Shown piece after piece: positions 45,314-58,500 of a DNA stretch of 64,000 nucleotides. The stretch comes from Anthopleura xanthogrammica. Taxonomy: Eukaryota; Cnidaria; Anthozoa; Actiniaria; Actiniidae. Below the pieces are notes generated by a model that saw nothing but the letters and a program-made list of their open reading frames with translations, was not told the origin of the DNA and made no database searches. A program made the position numbers and the translations under genes. Each line of letters opens with the position of its first letter. The stretch's first letter is position 1. The stretch spans positions 61,211 through 125,210 of the forward strand of contig CAXHSA010000004.1 in assembly GCA_964019055.1 (NCBI GenBank). The letters are read 5' to 3'.

Positions 45314-48300
45314 GTACGTTTAGCAGTGAAAACGTCGTGTTTGGACCAAGAGAAAATTCTCAGCAAAATTCCAATTTGGTCAGCAAAAAACAGTTTTTTT
45401 GACCAAAAAGCACCTATTCTCAGCCAAAACCCCATTTTTTTTCGCCAAAAAGTCGTGTTTTTATCTCAAGAGGTATTTTCAGGAGCAAAAAGTGGGGGTT
45501 TCAGCCAACCGGTCACGCCGTCAGCGAAAAACCTGGTTTTGAGAGCCAAAATAGCCATTTTTCAGTTTTTGGGGCTAAAAAGGTTTTTTTCCCAGCAAAA
45601 CAGTGTTTTGGACACCGAAAATGTGCTTTTCTCGGCCAAAGGGTGCGTTTAGCAGTGAAAACGTCGTGTTTGGACCAAGAGAAAATTCTCAGCAAAATTC
45701 CAATTTGGTCAGCAAAAAACAGTTTTTTTGAGCAAAAAGCACCTATTCTCAGCCAAAACCCCATTTTTTTTCGCCAAAAAGTCGTGTTTTTATCTCAAGA
45801 GGTATTTTCAGGAGCAAAAAGTGGGGGTTTCAGCCAACCGGTCACGCCGTCAGCGAAAAACCTGGTTTTGAGAGCCAAAATAGCCATTTTTCAGTTTTTG
45901 GGGCTAAAAAGGTTTTTTTCCCAGCAAAACAGTGTTTTGGACACCGAAAATGTGCTTTTCTCGGCCAAAGGGTACGTTTAGCAGTGAAAACGTCGTGTTT
46001 GGACCAAGAGAAAATTCTCAGCAAAATTCCAATTTGGTCAGCAAAAAACAGTTTTTTTGACCAAAAAGCACCTATTCTCAGCCAAAACCCCATTTTTTTT
46101 CGCCAAAAAGTCGTGTTTTTATCTCAAGAGGTATTTTCAGGAGCAAAAAGTGGGGGTTTCAGCCAACCGGTCACGCCGTCAGCGAAAAACCTGGTTTTGA
46201 GAGCCAAAATAGCCATTTTTCAGTTTTTGGGGCTAAAAAGGTTTTTTTCCCAGCAAAACAGTGTTTTGGACACCGAAAATGTGCTTTTCTCGGCCAAAGG
46301 GTGCGTTTAGCAGTGAAAACGTCGTGTTTGGACCAAGAGAAAATTCTCAGCAAAATTCCAATTTGGTCAGCAAAAAACAGTTTTTTTGAGCAAAAAGCAC
46401 CTATTCTCAGCCAAAACCCCATTTTTTTTCGCCAAAAAGTCGTGTTTTTATCTCAAGAGGTATTTTCAGGAGCAAAAAGTGGGGGTTTCAGCCAACCGGT
46501 CACGCCGTCAGCGAAAAACCTGGTTTTGAGAGCCAAAATAGCCATTTTTCAGTTTTGGGGGCTAAAAAGGTTTTTTTCCCAGCAAAACAGTGTTTTGGAC
46601 ACCGAAAATGTGCTTTTCTCGGCCAAAGGGTGCGTTTAGCAGTGAAAACGTCGTGTTTGGACCAAGAGAAAATTCTCAGCAAAATTCCAATTTGGTCAGC
46701 AAAAAACAGTTTTTTTGAGCAAAAAGCACCTATTCTCAGCCAAAACCCCATTTTTTTTCGCCAAAAAGTCGTGTTTTTATCTCAAGAGGTATTTTCAGGA
46801 GCAAAAAGTGGGGGTTTCAGCCAACCGGTCACGCCGTCAGCGAAAAACCTGGTTTTGAGAGCCAAAATAGACATTTTTCAGTTTTTGGGGCTAAAAAGGT
46901 TTTTTCCCCAGCAAAACAGTGTTTTGGACACCGAAAATGTGCTTTTCTCGGCCAAAGGGTGCGTTTAGCAGTGAAAACGTCGTGTTTGGACCAAGAGAAA
47001 ATTCTCAGCAAAATTCCAATTTGGTCAGCAAAAAACAGTTTTTTTGACCAAAAAGCACCTATTCTCAGCCAAAACCCCATTTTTTTTCGCCAAAAAGTCG
47101 TGTTTTTATCTCCAGAGGTATTTTCAGGAGCAAAAAGTGGGGGTTTCAGCCAACCAGTCACGCCGTCAGCGAAAAACCTGGTTTTGAGAGCCAAAATAGC
47201 CATTTTTCAGTTTTGGGGGCTAAAAAGGTTTTTTTCCCAGCAAAACAGTGTTTTGGACACCGAAAATGTGCTTTTCTCGGCCAAAGGGTGCGTTTAGCAG
47301 TGAAAACGTCGTGTTTGGACCAAGAGAAAATTCTCAGCAAAATTCCAATTTGGTCAGCAAAAAACAGTTTTTTTGACCAAAAAGCACCTATTCTCAGCCA
47401 AAAGCCCATTTTTTTTCGCCAAAAAGTCGTGTTTTTATCTCAAGAGGTATTTTCAGGAGCAAAAAGTGGGGGTTTCAGCCAACCGGTCACGCCGTCAGCG
47501 AAAAACCTGGTTTTGAGAGCCAAAATAGCCTTTTTTCAGTTTTTGGGGCTAAAAAGGTTTTTTTCCCAGCAAAACAGTGTTTTGGACACCGAAAATGTGC
47601 TTTTCTCGGCCAAAGGGTGCGTTTAGCAGTGAAAACGTCGTGTTTGGACCAAGAGAAAATTCTCAGCAAAATTCCAATTTGGTCAGCAAAAAACAGTTTT
47701 TTTGACCAAAAAGCACCTATTCTCAGCCAAAACCCCATTTTTTTTCGCCAAAAAGTCGTGTTTTTATCTCAAGAGGTATTTTCAGGAGCAAAAAGTGGGG
47801 GTTTCAGCCAACCGGTCACGCCGTCAGCGAAAAACCTGGTTTTGAGAGCCAAAATAGCCATTTTTCAGTTTTTGGGGCTAAAAAGGTTTTTTTCCCAGCA
47901 AAACAGTGTTTTGGACACCGAAAATGTGCTTTTCTCGGCCAAAGGGTGCGTTTAGCAGTGAAAACGTCGTGTTTGGACCAAGAGAAAATTCTCAGCAAAA
48001 TTCCAATTTGGTCAGCAAAAAACAGTTTTTTTGACCAAAAAGCACCTATTCTCAGCCAAAACCCCATTTTTTTTCGCCAAAAAGTCGTGTTTTTATCTCA
48101 AGAGGTATTTTCAGGAGCAAAAAGTGGGGGTTTCAGCCAACCGGTCACGCCGTCAGCGAAAAACCTGGTTTTGAGAGCCAAAATAGCCATTTTTCAGTTT
48201 TTGGGGCTAAAAAGGTTTTTTTCCCAGCAAAACAGTGTTTTGGACACCGAAAATGTGCTTTTCTCGGCCAAAGGGTACGTTTAGCAGTGAAAACGTCGTG

Positions 48301-48603
48301 TTTGGACCAAGAGAAAATTCTCAGCAAAATTCCAATTTGGTCAGCAAAAAACAGTTTTTTTGAGCAAAAAGCACCTATTCTCAGCCAAAACCCCATTTTT
48401 TTTCGCCAAAAAGTCGTGTTTTTATCTCAAGAGGTATTTTCAGGAGCAAAAAGTGGGGGTTTCAGCCAACCGGTCACGCCGTCAGCGAAAAACCTGGTTT
48501 TGAGAGCCAAAATAGCCATTTTTCAGTTTTGGGGGCTAAAAAGGTTTTTTTCCCAGCAAAACAGTGTTTTGGACACCGAAAATGTGCTTTTCTCGGCCAA
48601 AGG
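45314..48603. repeat. GTACG / TTGAGC dimer HOR segment, M138-M147
   Basis: Dimers 45314-45971 and 45972-46629 (658 bp each) alternate a monomer starting GTACG with one carrying TTGAGCAAAAAG. A third TTGAGC copy follows at 46630-46958 with AATAGACATT and TTTTTTCCCCAG. Monomers at 46959-48274 lack both markers; 46959-47287 has CTCCAGAGG and ACCAGTCAC, both private. The segment ends with a monomer at 48275-48603 in which GTACG, TTGAGC and the GGGGG allele are combined. Confidence 0.86.
48275..48603. repeat. Chimeric monomer joining two dimer types (M147)
   Basis: This copy has GTACG at its start (as in the 45314 and 45972 copies), TTGAGCAAAAAG about 90 bp later (as in the 45643, 46301 and 46630 copies) and the CAGTTTTGGGGGC allele near its end (as in the 46301 copy). 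Elsewhere GTACG and TTGAGC are in different, adjacent monomers. A crossover within the 90-bp interval between misaligned neighbours would give exactly this product. Confidence 0.75.
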
Positions 48604-51600
48604 GTGCGTTTAGCAGTGAAAACGTCGTGTTTGGACCAAGAGAAAATTCTCAGCAAAATTCCAATTTGGTCAGCAAAAAACAGTTTTTTTGACCAAAAAG
48701 CACCTATTCTCAGCCAAAACCCCATTTTTTTTCGCCAAAAAGTCGTGTTTTTATCTCAAGAGGTATTTTCAGGAGCAAAAAGTGGGGGTTTCAGCCAACC
48801 GGTCACGCCGTCAGCGAAAAACCTGGTTTTGAGAGCCAAAATAGCCATTTTTCAGTTTTTGGGGCTAAAAAGGTTTTTTTCCCAGCAAAACAGTGTTTTG
48901 GACACCGAAAATGTGCTTTTCTCGGCCAAAGGGTGCGTTTAGCAGTGAAAACGTCGTGTTTGGACCAAGAGAAAATTCTCAGCAAAATTCCAATTTGGTC
49001 AGCAAAAAACAGTTTTTTTGACCAAAAAGCACCTATTCTCAGCCAAAACCCCATTTTTTTTCGCCAAAAAGTCGTGTTTTTATCTCAAGAGGTATTTTCA
49101 GGAGCAAAAAGTGGGGGTTTCAGCCAACCGGTCACGCCGTCAGCGAAAAACCTGGTTTTGAGAGCCAAAATAGCCATTTTTCAGTTTTTGGGGCTAAAAA
49201 GGTTTTTTTCCCAGCAAAACAGTGTTTTGGACACCGAAAATGTGCTTTTCTCGGCCAAAGGGTGCGTTTAGCAGTGAAAACGTCGTGTTTGGACCAAGAG
49301 AAAATTCTCAGCAAAATTCCAATTTGGTCAGCAAAAAACAGTTTTTTTGACCAAAAAGCACCTATTCTCAGCCAAAAGCCCATTTTTTTTCGCCAAAAAG
49401 TCGTGTTTTTATCTCAAGAGGTATTTTCAGGAGCAAAAAGTGGGGGTTTCAGCCAACCGGTCACGCCGTCAGCGAAAAACCTGGTTTTGAGAGCCAAAAT
49501 AGCCATTTTTCAGTTTTTGGGGCTAAAAAGGTTTTTTTCCCAGCAAAACAGTGTTTTGGACACCGAAAATGTGCTTTTCTCGGCCAAAGGGTGCGTTTAG
49601 CAGTGAAAACGTCGTGTTTGGACCAAGAGAAAATTCTCAGCAAAATTCCAATTTGGTCAGCAAAAAACAGTTTTTTTGACCAAAAAGCACCTATTCTCAG
49701 CCAAAACCCCATTTTTTTTCGCCAAAAAGTCGTGTTTTTATCTCAAGAGGTATTTTCAGGAGCAAAAAGTGGGGGTTTCAGCCAACCGGTCACGCCGTCA
49801 GCGAAAAACCTGGTTTTGAGAGCCAAAATAGCCATTTTTCAGTTTTGGGGTCTAAAAAGGTTTTTTTCCCAGCAAAACAGTGTTTTGGACACCGAAAATG
49901 TGCTTTTCTCGGCCAAAGGGTGCGTTTAGCAGTGAAAACGTCGTGTTTGGACCAAGAGAAAATTCTCAGCAAAATTCCAATTTGGTCAGCAAAAAACAGT
50001 TTCTCAGCACCTATTCTCAGCCAAAACCCCATTTTTTTTCGCCAAAAAGTCGTGTTTTTATCTCAAGAGGTATTTTCAGGAGCAAAAAGTGGGGGTTTCA
50101 GCCAACCGGTCACGCCGTCAGCGAAAAACCTGGTTTTGAGAGCCAAAATAGCCATTTTTCAGTTTTTGGGGCTAAAAAGGTTTTTTTCCCAGCAAAACAG
50201 TGTTTTGGACACCGAAAATGTGCTTTTCTCGGCCAAAGGGTGCGTTTAGCAGTGAAAACGTCGTGTTTGGACCAAGAGAAAATTCTCAGCAAAATTCCAA
50301 TTTGGTCAGCAAAAAACAGTTTTTTTGACCAAAAAGCACCTATTCTCAGCCAAAACCCCATTTTTTTTCGCCAAAAAGTCGTGTTTTTATCTCAAGAGGT
50401 ATTTTCAGGAGCAAAAAGTGGGGGTTTCAGCCAACCGGTCACGCCGTCAGCGAAAAACCTGGTTTTGAGAGCCAAAATAGCCATTTTTCAGTTTTGGGGG
50501 CTAAAAAGGTTTTTTTCCCAGCAAAACAGTGTTTTGGACACCGAAAATGTGCTTTTCTCGGCCAAAGGGTGCGTTTAGCAGTGAAAACGTCGTGTTTGGA
50601 CCAAGAGAAAATTCTCAGCAAAATTCCAATTTGGTCAGCAAAAAACAGTTTTTTTGACCAAAAAGCACCTATTCTCAGCCAAAACCCCATTTTTTTTCGC
50701 CAAAAAGACGTGTTTTTATCTCAAGAGGTATTTTCAGGAGCAAAAAGTGGGGGTTTCAGCCAACCGGTCACGCCGTCAGCGAAAAACCTGGTTTTGAGAG
50801 CCAAAATAGCCATTTTTCAGTTTTTGGGGCTAAAAAGGTTTTTTTCCCAGCAAAACAGTGTTTTGGACACCGAAAATGTGCTTTTCTCGGCCAAAGGGTG
50901 CGTTTAGCAGTGAAAACGTCGTGTTTGGACCAAGAGAAAATTCTCAGCAAAATTCCAATTTGGTCAGCAAAAAACAGTTTTTTTGACCAAAAAGCACCTA
51001 TTCTCAGCCAAAAGCCCATTTTTTTTCGCCAAAAAGTCGTGTTTTTATCTCAAGAGGTATTTTCAGGAGCAAAAAGTGGGGGTTTCAGCCAACCGGTCAC
51101 GCCGTCAGCGAAAAACCTGGTTTTGAGAGCCAAAATAGCCATTTTTCAGTTTTGGGGGCTAAAAAGGTTTTTTTCCCAGCAAAACAGTGTTTTGGACACC
51201 GAAAATGTGCTTTTCTCGGCCAAAGGGTGCGTTTAGCAGTGAAAACGTCGTGTTTGGACCAAGAGAAAATTCTCAGCAAAATTCCAATTTGGTCAGCAAA
51301 AAACAGTTTTTTTGACCAAAAAGCACCTATTCTCAGCCAAAAGCCCATTTTTTTTCGCCAAAAAGTCGTGTTTTTATCTCAAGAGGTATTTTCAGGAGCA
51401 AAAAGTGGGGGTTTCAGCCAACCGGTCACGCCGTCAGCGAAAAACCTGGTTTTGAGAGCCAAAATAGCCATTTTTCAGTTTTTGGGGCTAAAAAGGTTTT
51501 TTTCCCAGCAAAACAGTGTTTTGGACACCGAAAATGTGCTTTTCTCGGCCAAAGGGTGCGTTTAGCAGTGAAAACGTCGTGTTTGGACCAAGAGAAAATT

Positions 51601-54600
51601 CTCAGCAAAATTCCAATTTGGTCAGCAAAAAACAGTTTTTTTGACCAAAAAGCACCTATTCTCAGCCAAAAGCCCATTTTTTTTCGCCAAAAAGTCGTGT
51701 TTTTATCTCAAGAGGTATTTTCAGGAGCAAAAAGTGGGGTTTTCAGCCAACCGGTCACGCCGTCAGCGAAAAACCTGGTTTTGAGAGCCAAAATAGCCAT
51801 TTTTCAGTTTTTGGGGCTAAAAAGGTTTTTTTCCCAGCAAAACAGTGTTTTGGACACCGAAAATGTGCTTTTCTCGGCCAAAGGGTGCGTTTAGCAGTGA
51901 AAACGTCGTGTTTGGACCAAGAGAAAATTCTCAGCAAAATTCCAATTTGGTCAGCAAAAAACAGTTTTTTTGACCAAAAAGCACCTATTCTCAGCCAAAA
52001 GCCCATTTTTTTTCGCCAAAAAGTCGTGTTTTTATCTCAAGAGGTATTTTCAGGAGCAAAAAGTGGGGGTTTCAGCCAACCGGTCACGCCGTCAGCGAAA
52101 AACCTGGTTTTGAGAGCCAAAATAGCCATTTTTCAGTTTTTGGGGCTAAAAAGGTTTTTTTCCCAGCAAAACAGTGTTTTGGACACCGAAAATGTGCTTT
52201 TCTCGGCCAAAGGGTGCGTTTAGCAGTGAAAACGTCGTGTTTGGACCAAGAGAAAATTCTCAGCAAAATTCCAATTTGGTCAGCAAAAAACAGTTTTTTT
52301 GACCAAAAAGCACCTATTCTCAGCCAAAAGCCCATTTTTTTTCGCCAAAAAGTCGTGTTTTTATCTCAAGAGGTATTTTCAGGAGCAAAAAGTGGGGTTT
52401 TCAGCCAACCGGTCACGCCGTCAGCGAAAAACCTGGTTTTGAGAGCCAAAATAGCCATTTTTCAGTTTTTGGGGCTAAAAAGGTTTTTTTCCCAGCAAAA
52501 CAGTGTTTTGGACACCGAAAATGTGCTTTTCTCGGCCAAAGGGTGCGTTTAGCAGTGAAAACGTCGTGTTTGGACCAAGAGAAAATTCTCAGCAAAATTC
52601 CAATTTGGTCAGCAAAAAACAGTTTTTTTGACCAAAAAGCACCTATTCTCAGCCAAAAGCCCATTTTTTTTCGCCAAAAAGTCGTGTTTTTATCTCAAGA
52701 GGTATTTTCAGGAGCAAAAAGTGGGGGTTTCAGCCAACCGGTCACGCCGTCAGCGAAAAACCTGGTTTTGAGAGCCAAAATAGCCATTTTTCAGTTTTGG
52801 GGGCTAAAAAGGTTTTTTTCCCAGCAAAACAGTGTTTTGGACACCGAAAATGTGCTTTTCTCGGCCAAAGGGTGCGTTTAGCAGTGAAAACGTCGTGTTT
52901 GGACCAAGAGAAAATTCTCAGCAAAATTCCAATTTGGTCAGCAAAAAACAGTTTTTTTGACCAAAAAGCACCTATTCTCAGCCAAAAGCCCATTTTTTTT
53001 CGCCAAAAAGTCGTGTTTTTATCTCAAGAGGTATTTTCAGGAGCAAAAAGTGGGGGTTTCAGCCAACCGGTCACGCCGTCAGCGAAAAACCTGGTTTTGA
53101 GAGCCAAAATAGCCATTTTTCAGTTTTTGGGGCTAAAAAGGTTTTTTTCCCAGCAAAACAGTGTTTTGGACACCGAAAATGTGCTTTTCTCGGCCAAAGG
53201 GTGCGTTTAGCAGTGAAAACGTCGTGTTTGGACCAAGAGAAAATTCTCAGCAAAATTCCAATTTGGTCAGCAAAAAACAGTTTTTTTGACCAAAAAGCAC
53301 CTATTCTCAGCCAAAAGCCCATTTTTTTTCGCCAAAAAGTCGTGTTTTTATCTCAAGAGGTATTTTCAGGAGCAAAAAGTGGGGGTTTCAGCCAACCGGT
53401 CACGCCGTCAGCGAAAAACCTGGTTTTGAGAGCCAAAATAGCCATTTTTCAGTTTTGGGGGCTAAAAAGGTTTTTTTCCCAGCAAAACAGTGTTTTGGAC
53501 ACCGAAAATGTGCTTTTCTCGGCCAAAGGGTGCGTTTAGCAGTGAAAATGTCGTGTTTGGACCAAGAGAAAATTCTCAGCAAAATTCCAATTTGGTCAGC
53601 AAAAAACAGTTTTTTTGACCAAAAAGCACCTATTCTCAGCCAAAAGCCCATTTTTTTTCGCCAAAAAGTCGTGTTTTTATCTCAAGAGGTATTTTCAGGA
53701 GCAAAAAGTGGGGGTTTCAGCCAACCGGTCACGCCGTCAGCGAAAAACCTGGTTTTGAGAGCCAAAATAGCCATTTTTCAGTTTTTGGGGCTAAAAAGGT
53801 TTTTTTCCCAGCAAAACAGTGTTTTGGACACCGAAAATGTGCTTTTCTCGGCCAAAGGGTGCGTTTAGCAGTGAAAACGTCGTGTTTGGACCAAGAGAAA
53901 ATTCTCAGCAAAATTCCAATTTGGTCAGCAAAAAACAGTTTTTTTGACCAAAAAGCACCTATTCTCAGCCAAAACCCCATTTTTTTTCGCCAAAAAGTCG
54001 TGTTTTTATCTCAAGAGGTATTTTCAGGAGCAAAAAGTGGGGGTTTCAGCCAACCGGTCACGCCGTCAGCGAAAAACCTGGTTTTGAGAGCCAAAATAGC
54101 CATTTTTCAGTTTTGGGGGCTAAAAAGGTTTTTTTCCCAGCAAAACAGTGTTTTGGACACCGAAAATGTGCTTTTCTCGGCCAAAGGGTGCGTTTAGCAG
54201 TGAAAATGTCGTGTTTGGACCAAGAGAAAATTCTCAGCAAAATTCCAATTTGGTCAGCAAAAAACAGTTTTTTTGACCAAAAAGCACCTATTCTCAGCCA
54301 AAAGCCCATTTTTTTTCGCCAAAAAGTCGTGTTTTTATCTCAAGAGGTATTTTCAGGAGCAAAAAGTGGGGGTTTCAGCCAACCGGTCACGCCGTCAGCG
54401 AAAAACCTGGTTTTGAGAGCCAAAATAGCCATTTTTCAGTTTTTGGGGCTAAAAAGGTTTTTTTCCCAGCAAAACAGTGTTTTGGACACCGAAAATGTGC
54501 TTTTCTCGGCCAAAGGGTGCGTTTAGCAGTGAAAACGTCGTGTTTGGACCAAGAGAAAATTCTCAGCAAAATTCCAATTTGGTCAGCAAAAAACAGTTTT

Positions 54601-55503
54601 TTTGACCAAAAAGCACCTATTCTCAGCCAAAACCCCATTTTTTTTCGCCAAAAAGTCGTGTTTTTATCTCAAGAGGTATTTTCAGGAGCAAAAAGTGGGG
54701 GTTTCAGCCAACCGGTCACGCCGTCAGCGAAAAACCTGGTTTTGAGAGCCAAAATAGCCATTTTTCAGTTTTGGGGGCTAAAAAGGTTTTTTTCCCAGCA
54801 AAACAGTGTTTTGGACACCGAAAATGTGCTTTTCTCGGCCAAAGGGTGCGTTTAGCAGTGAAAACGTCGTGTTTGGACCAAGAGAAAATTCTCAGCAAAA
54901 TTCCAATTTGGTCAGCAAAAAACAGTTTTTTTGACCAAAAAGCACCTATTCTCAGCCAAAACCCCATTTTTTTTCGCCAAAAAGTCGTGTTTTTATCTCA
55001 AGAGGTATTTTCAGGAGCAAAAAGTGGGGGTTTCAGCCAACCGGTCACGCCGTCAGCGAAAAACCTGGTTTTGAGAGCCAAAATAGCCATTTTTCAGTTT
55101 TGGGGGCTAAAAAGGTTTTTTTCCCAGCAAAACAGTGTTTTGGACACCGAAAATGTGCTTTTCTCGGCCAAAGGGTGCGTTTAGCAGTGAAAACGTCGTG
55201 TTTGGACCAAGAGAAAATTCTCAGCAAAATTCCAATTTGGTCAGCAAAAAACAGTTTTTTTGACCAAAAAGCACCTATTCTCAGCCAAAAGCCCATTTTT
55301 TTTCGCCAAAAAGTCGTGTTTTTATCTCAAGAGGTATTTTCAGGAGCAAAAAGTGGGGGTTTCAGCCAACCGGTCACGCCGTCAGCGAAAAACCTGGTTT
55401 TGAGAGCCAAAATAGCCATTTTTCAGTTTTTGGGGCTAAAAAGGTTTTTTTCCCAGCAAAACAGTGTTTTGGACACCGAAAATGTGCTTTTCTCGGCCAA
55501 AGG
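48604..55503. repeat. Alternating dimer segment M148-M168
   Basis: The GGGGG allele (CAGTTTTGGGGGC) appears in copies starting at 50240, 50898, 52543, 53201, 53859, 54517 and 54846 (with GGGGTC in 49591), often every second monomer. GTGGGGTTTTC marks 51556 and 52214, 658 bp apart. GAAAATGTCG marks 53530 and 54188, also 658 bp apart. Nine consecutive monomers (50898-53858) have the G allele at the 321-equivalent site. The segment therefore contains several partly overlapping dimer expansions. It also includes the 320-bp copy at 49920-50239. Confidence 0.85.
49920..50239. repeat. 320-bp monomer with complex 9-bp loss (M152)
   Basis: It carries exactly the same replacement as 21255-21574: CAGTTT is followed by CTCAGCACC at about 50003-50007, a net loss of 9 bp. 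The two copies are 28,665 bp apart and no copy between them has it. The preceding copy (49591-49919) has GGGGTCTAAAA, which the copy preceding 21255 lacks, so the shared tract is short. Confidence 0.92.
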
Positions 55504-58500
55504 GTGCGTTTAGCAGTGAAAACGTCGTGTTTGGACCAAGAGAAAATTCTCAGCAAAATTCCAATTTGGTCAGCAAAAAACAGTTTTTTTGACCAAAAAG
55601 CACCTATTCTCAGCCAAAAGCCCATTTTTTTTCGCCAAACAGTCGTGTTTTTATCTCAAGAGGAATTTTCAGGAGCAAAAAGTGGGGGTTTCAGCCAACC
55701 GGTCACGCCGTCAGCGAAAAACCTGGTTTTGAGAGCCAAAATAGCCATTTTTCAGTTTTTGGGGCTAAAAAGGTTTTTTTTCCCAGCAAAACAGTGTTTT
55801 GGACACCGAAAATGTGCTTTTCTCGGCCAAAGGGTGCGTTTAGCAGTGAAAACGTCGTGTTTGGACCAAGAGAAAATTCTCAGCCAAATTCCAATTTGGT
55901 CAGCAAAAAACAGTTTTTTTGACCAAAAAGCACCTATTCTCAGCCAAAACCCCATTTTTTTTCGCCAAAAAGTCGTGTTTTTTTATCTCAAGAGGTATTT
56001 TCAGCAGCAAAAAGTGGGGGTTTCAGCCAACCGGTCACGCCGTCAGCGAAAAACCTGGTTTTGAGAGCCAAAATAGCCATTTTTCAGTTTTTGGGGCTAA
56101 AAAGGTTTTTTTCCCAGCAAAACAGTGTTTTGGACACCGAAAATGTGCTTTTCTCGGCCAAAGGGTGCGTTTAGCAGTGAAAACGTCGTGTTTGGACCAA
56201 GAGAAAATTCTCAGCAAAATTCCAATTTGGTCAGCAAAAAACAGTTTTTTTGACCAAAAAGCACCTATTCTCAGCCAAAAGCCCATTTTTTTTCGCCAAA
56301 AAGTCGTGTTTTTATCTCAAGAGGTATTTTCAGGAGCAAAAAGTGGGGGTTTCAGCCAACCGGTCACGCCGTCAGCGAAAAACCTGGTTTTGAGAGCCAA
56401 AATAGCCATTTTTCAGTTTTTGGGGCTAAAAAGGTTTTTTTCCCAGCAAAACAGTGTTTTGGACACCGAAAATGTGCTTTTCTCGGCCAAAGGGTGCGTT
56501 TAGCAGTGAAAACGTCGTGTTTGGACCAAGAGAAAATTCTCAGCAAAATTCCAATTTGGTCAGCAAAAAACAGTTTTTTTGACCAAAAAGCACCTATTCT
56601 CAGCCAAAACCCCTTTTTGTTTCGCCAAAAAGTCGTGTTTTTATCTCAAGAGGTATTTTCAGGAGCAAAAAGTGGGGGTTTCAGCCAACCGGTCACGCCG
56701 TCAGCGAAAAACCTGGTTTTGAGAGCCAAAATAGCCATTTTTCAGTTTTTGGGGCTAAAAAGGTTTTTTTCCCAGCAAAACAGTGTTTTGGACACCGAAA
56801 ATGTGCTTTTCTCGGCCAAAGGGTGCGTTTAGCAGTGAAAACGTCGTGTTTGGACCAAGAGAAAATTCTCAGCAAAATTCCAATTTGGTCAGCAAAAAAC
56901 AGTTTTTTTGACCAAAAAGCACCTATTCTCAGCCAAAAGCCCATTTTTTTTCGCCAAAAAGTCGTGTTTTTATCTCAAGAGGTATTTTCAGGAGCAAAAA
57001 GTGGGGGTTTCAGCCAACCGGTCACGCCGTCAGCGAAAAACCTGGTTTTGAGAGCCAAAATAGCCATTTTTCAGTTTTGGGGGCTAAAAAGGTTTTTTTC
57101 CCAGCAAAACAGTGTTTTGGACACCGAAAATGTGCTTTTCTCGGCCAAAGGGTGCGTTTAGCAGTGAAAACGTCGTGTTTGGACCAAGAGAAAATTCTCA
57201 GCAAAATTCCAATTTGGTCAGCAAAAAACAGTTTTTTTGACCAAAAAGCACCTATTCTCAGCCAAAACCCCATTTTTTTTCGCCAAAAAGTCGTGTTTTT
57301 ATCTCAAGAGGTATTTTCAGGAGCAAAAAGTGGGGGTTTCAGCCAACCGGTCACGCCGTCAGCGAAAAACCTGGTTTTGAGAGCCAAAATAGCCATTTTT
57401 CAGTTTTTGGGGCTAAAAAGGTTTTTTTCCCAGCAAAACAGTGTTTTGGACACCGAAAATGTGCTTTTCTCGGCCAAAGGGTGCGTTTAGCAGTGAAAAC
57501 GTCGTGTTTGGACCAAGAGAAAATTCTCAGCAAAATTCCAATTTGGTCAGCAAAAAACAGTTTTTTTGACCAAAAAGTACCTATTCTCAGCCAAAAGCCC
57601 ATTTTTTTTCGCCAAACAGTCGTGTTTTTATCTCAAGAGGAATTTTCAGGAGCAAAAAGTGGGGGTTTCAGCCAACCGGTCACGCCGTCAGCGAAAAACC
57701 TGGTTTTGAGAGCCAAAATAGCCATTTTTCAGTTTTTGGGGCTAAAAAGGTTTTTTTTTCCCAGCAAAACAGTGTTTTGGACACCGAAAATGTGCTTTTC
57801 TCGGCCAAAGGGTGCGTTTAGCAGTGAAAACGTCGTGTTTGGACCAAGAGAAAATTCTCAGCCAAATTCCAATTTGGTCAGCAAAAAACAGTTTTTTTGA
57901 CCAAAAAGCACCTATTCTCAGCCAAAAGCCCATTTTTTTTCGCCAAAAAGTCGTGTTTTTATCTCAAGAGGTATTTTCAGCAGCAAAAAGTGGGGGTTTC
58001 AGCCAACCGGTCACGCCGTCAGCGAAAAACCTGGTTTTGAGAGCCAAAATAGCCATTTTTCAGTTTTTGGGGCTAAAAAGGTTTTTTTCCCAGCAAAACA
58101 GTGTTTTGGACACCGAAAATGTGCTTTTCTCGGCCAAAGGGTGCGTTTAGCAGTGAAAACGTCGTGTTTGGACCAAGAGAAAATTCTCAGCAAAATTCCA
58201 ATTTGGTCAGCAAAAAACAGTTTTTTTGACCAAAAAGCACCTATTCTCAGCCAAAAGCCCATTTTTTTTCGCCAAAAAGTCGTGTTTTTATCTCAAGAGG
58301 TATTTTCAGGAGCAAAAAGTGGGGGTTTCAGCCAACCGGTCACGCCGTCAGCGAAAAACCTGGTTTTGAGAGCCAAAATAGCCATTTTTCAGTTTTTGGG
58401 GCTAAAAAGGTTTTTTTCCCAGCAAAACAGTGTTTTGGACACCGAAAATGTGCTTTTCTCGGCCAAAGGGTGCGTTTAGCAGTGAAAACGTCGTGTTTGG

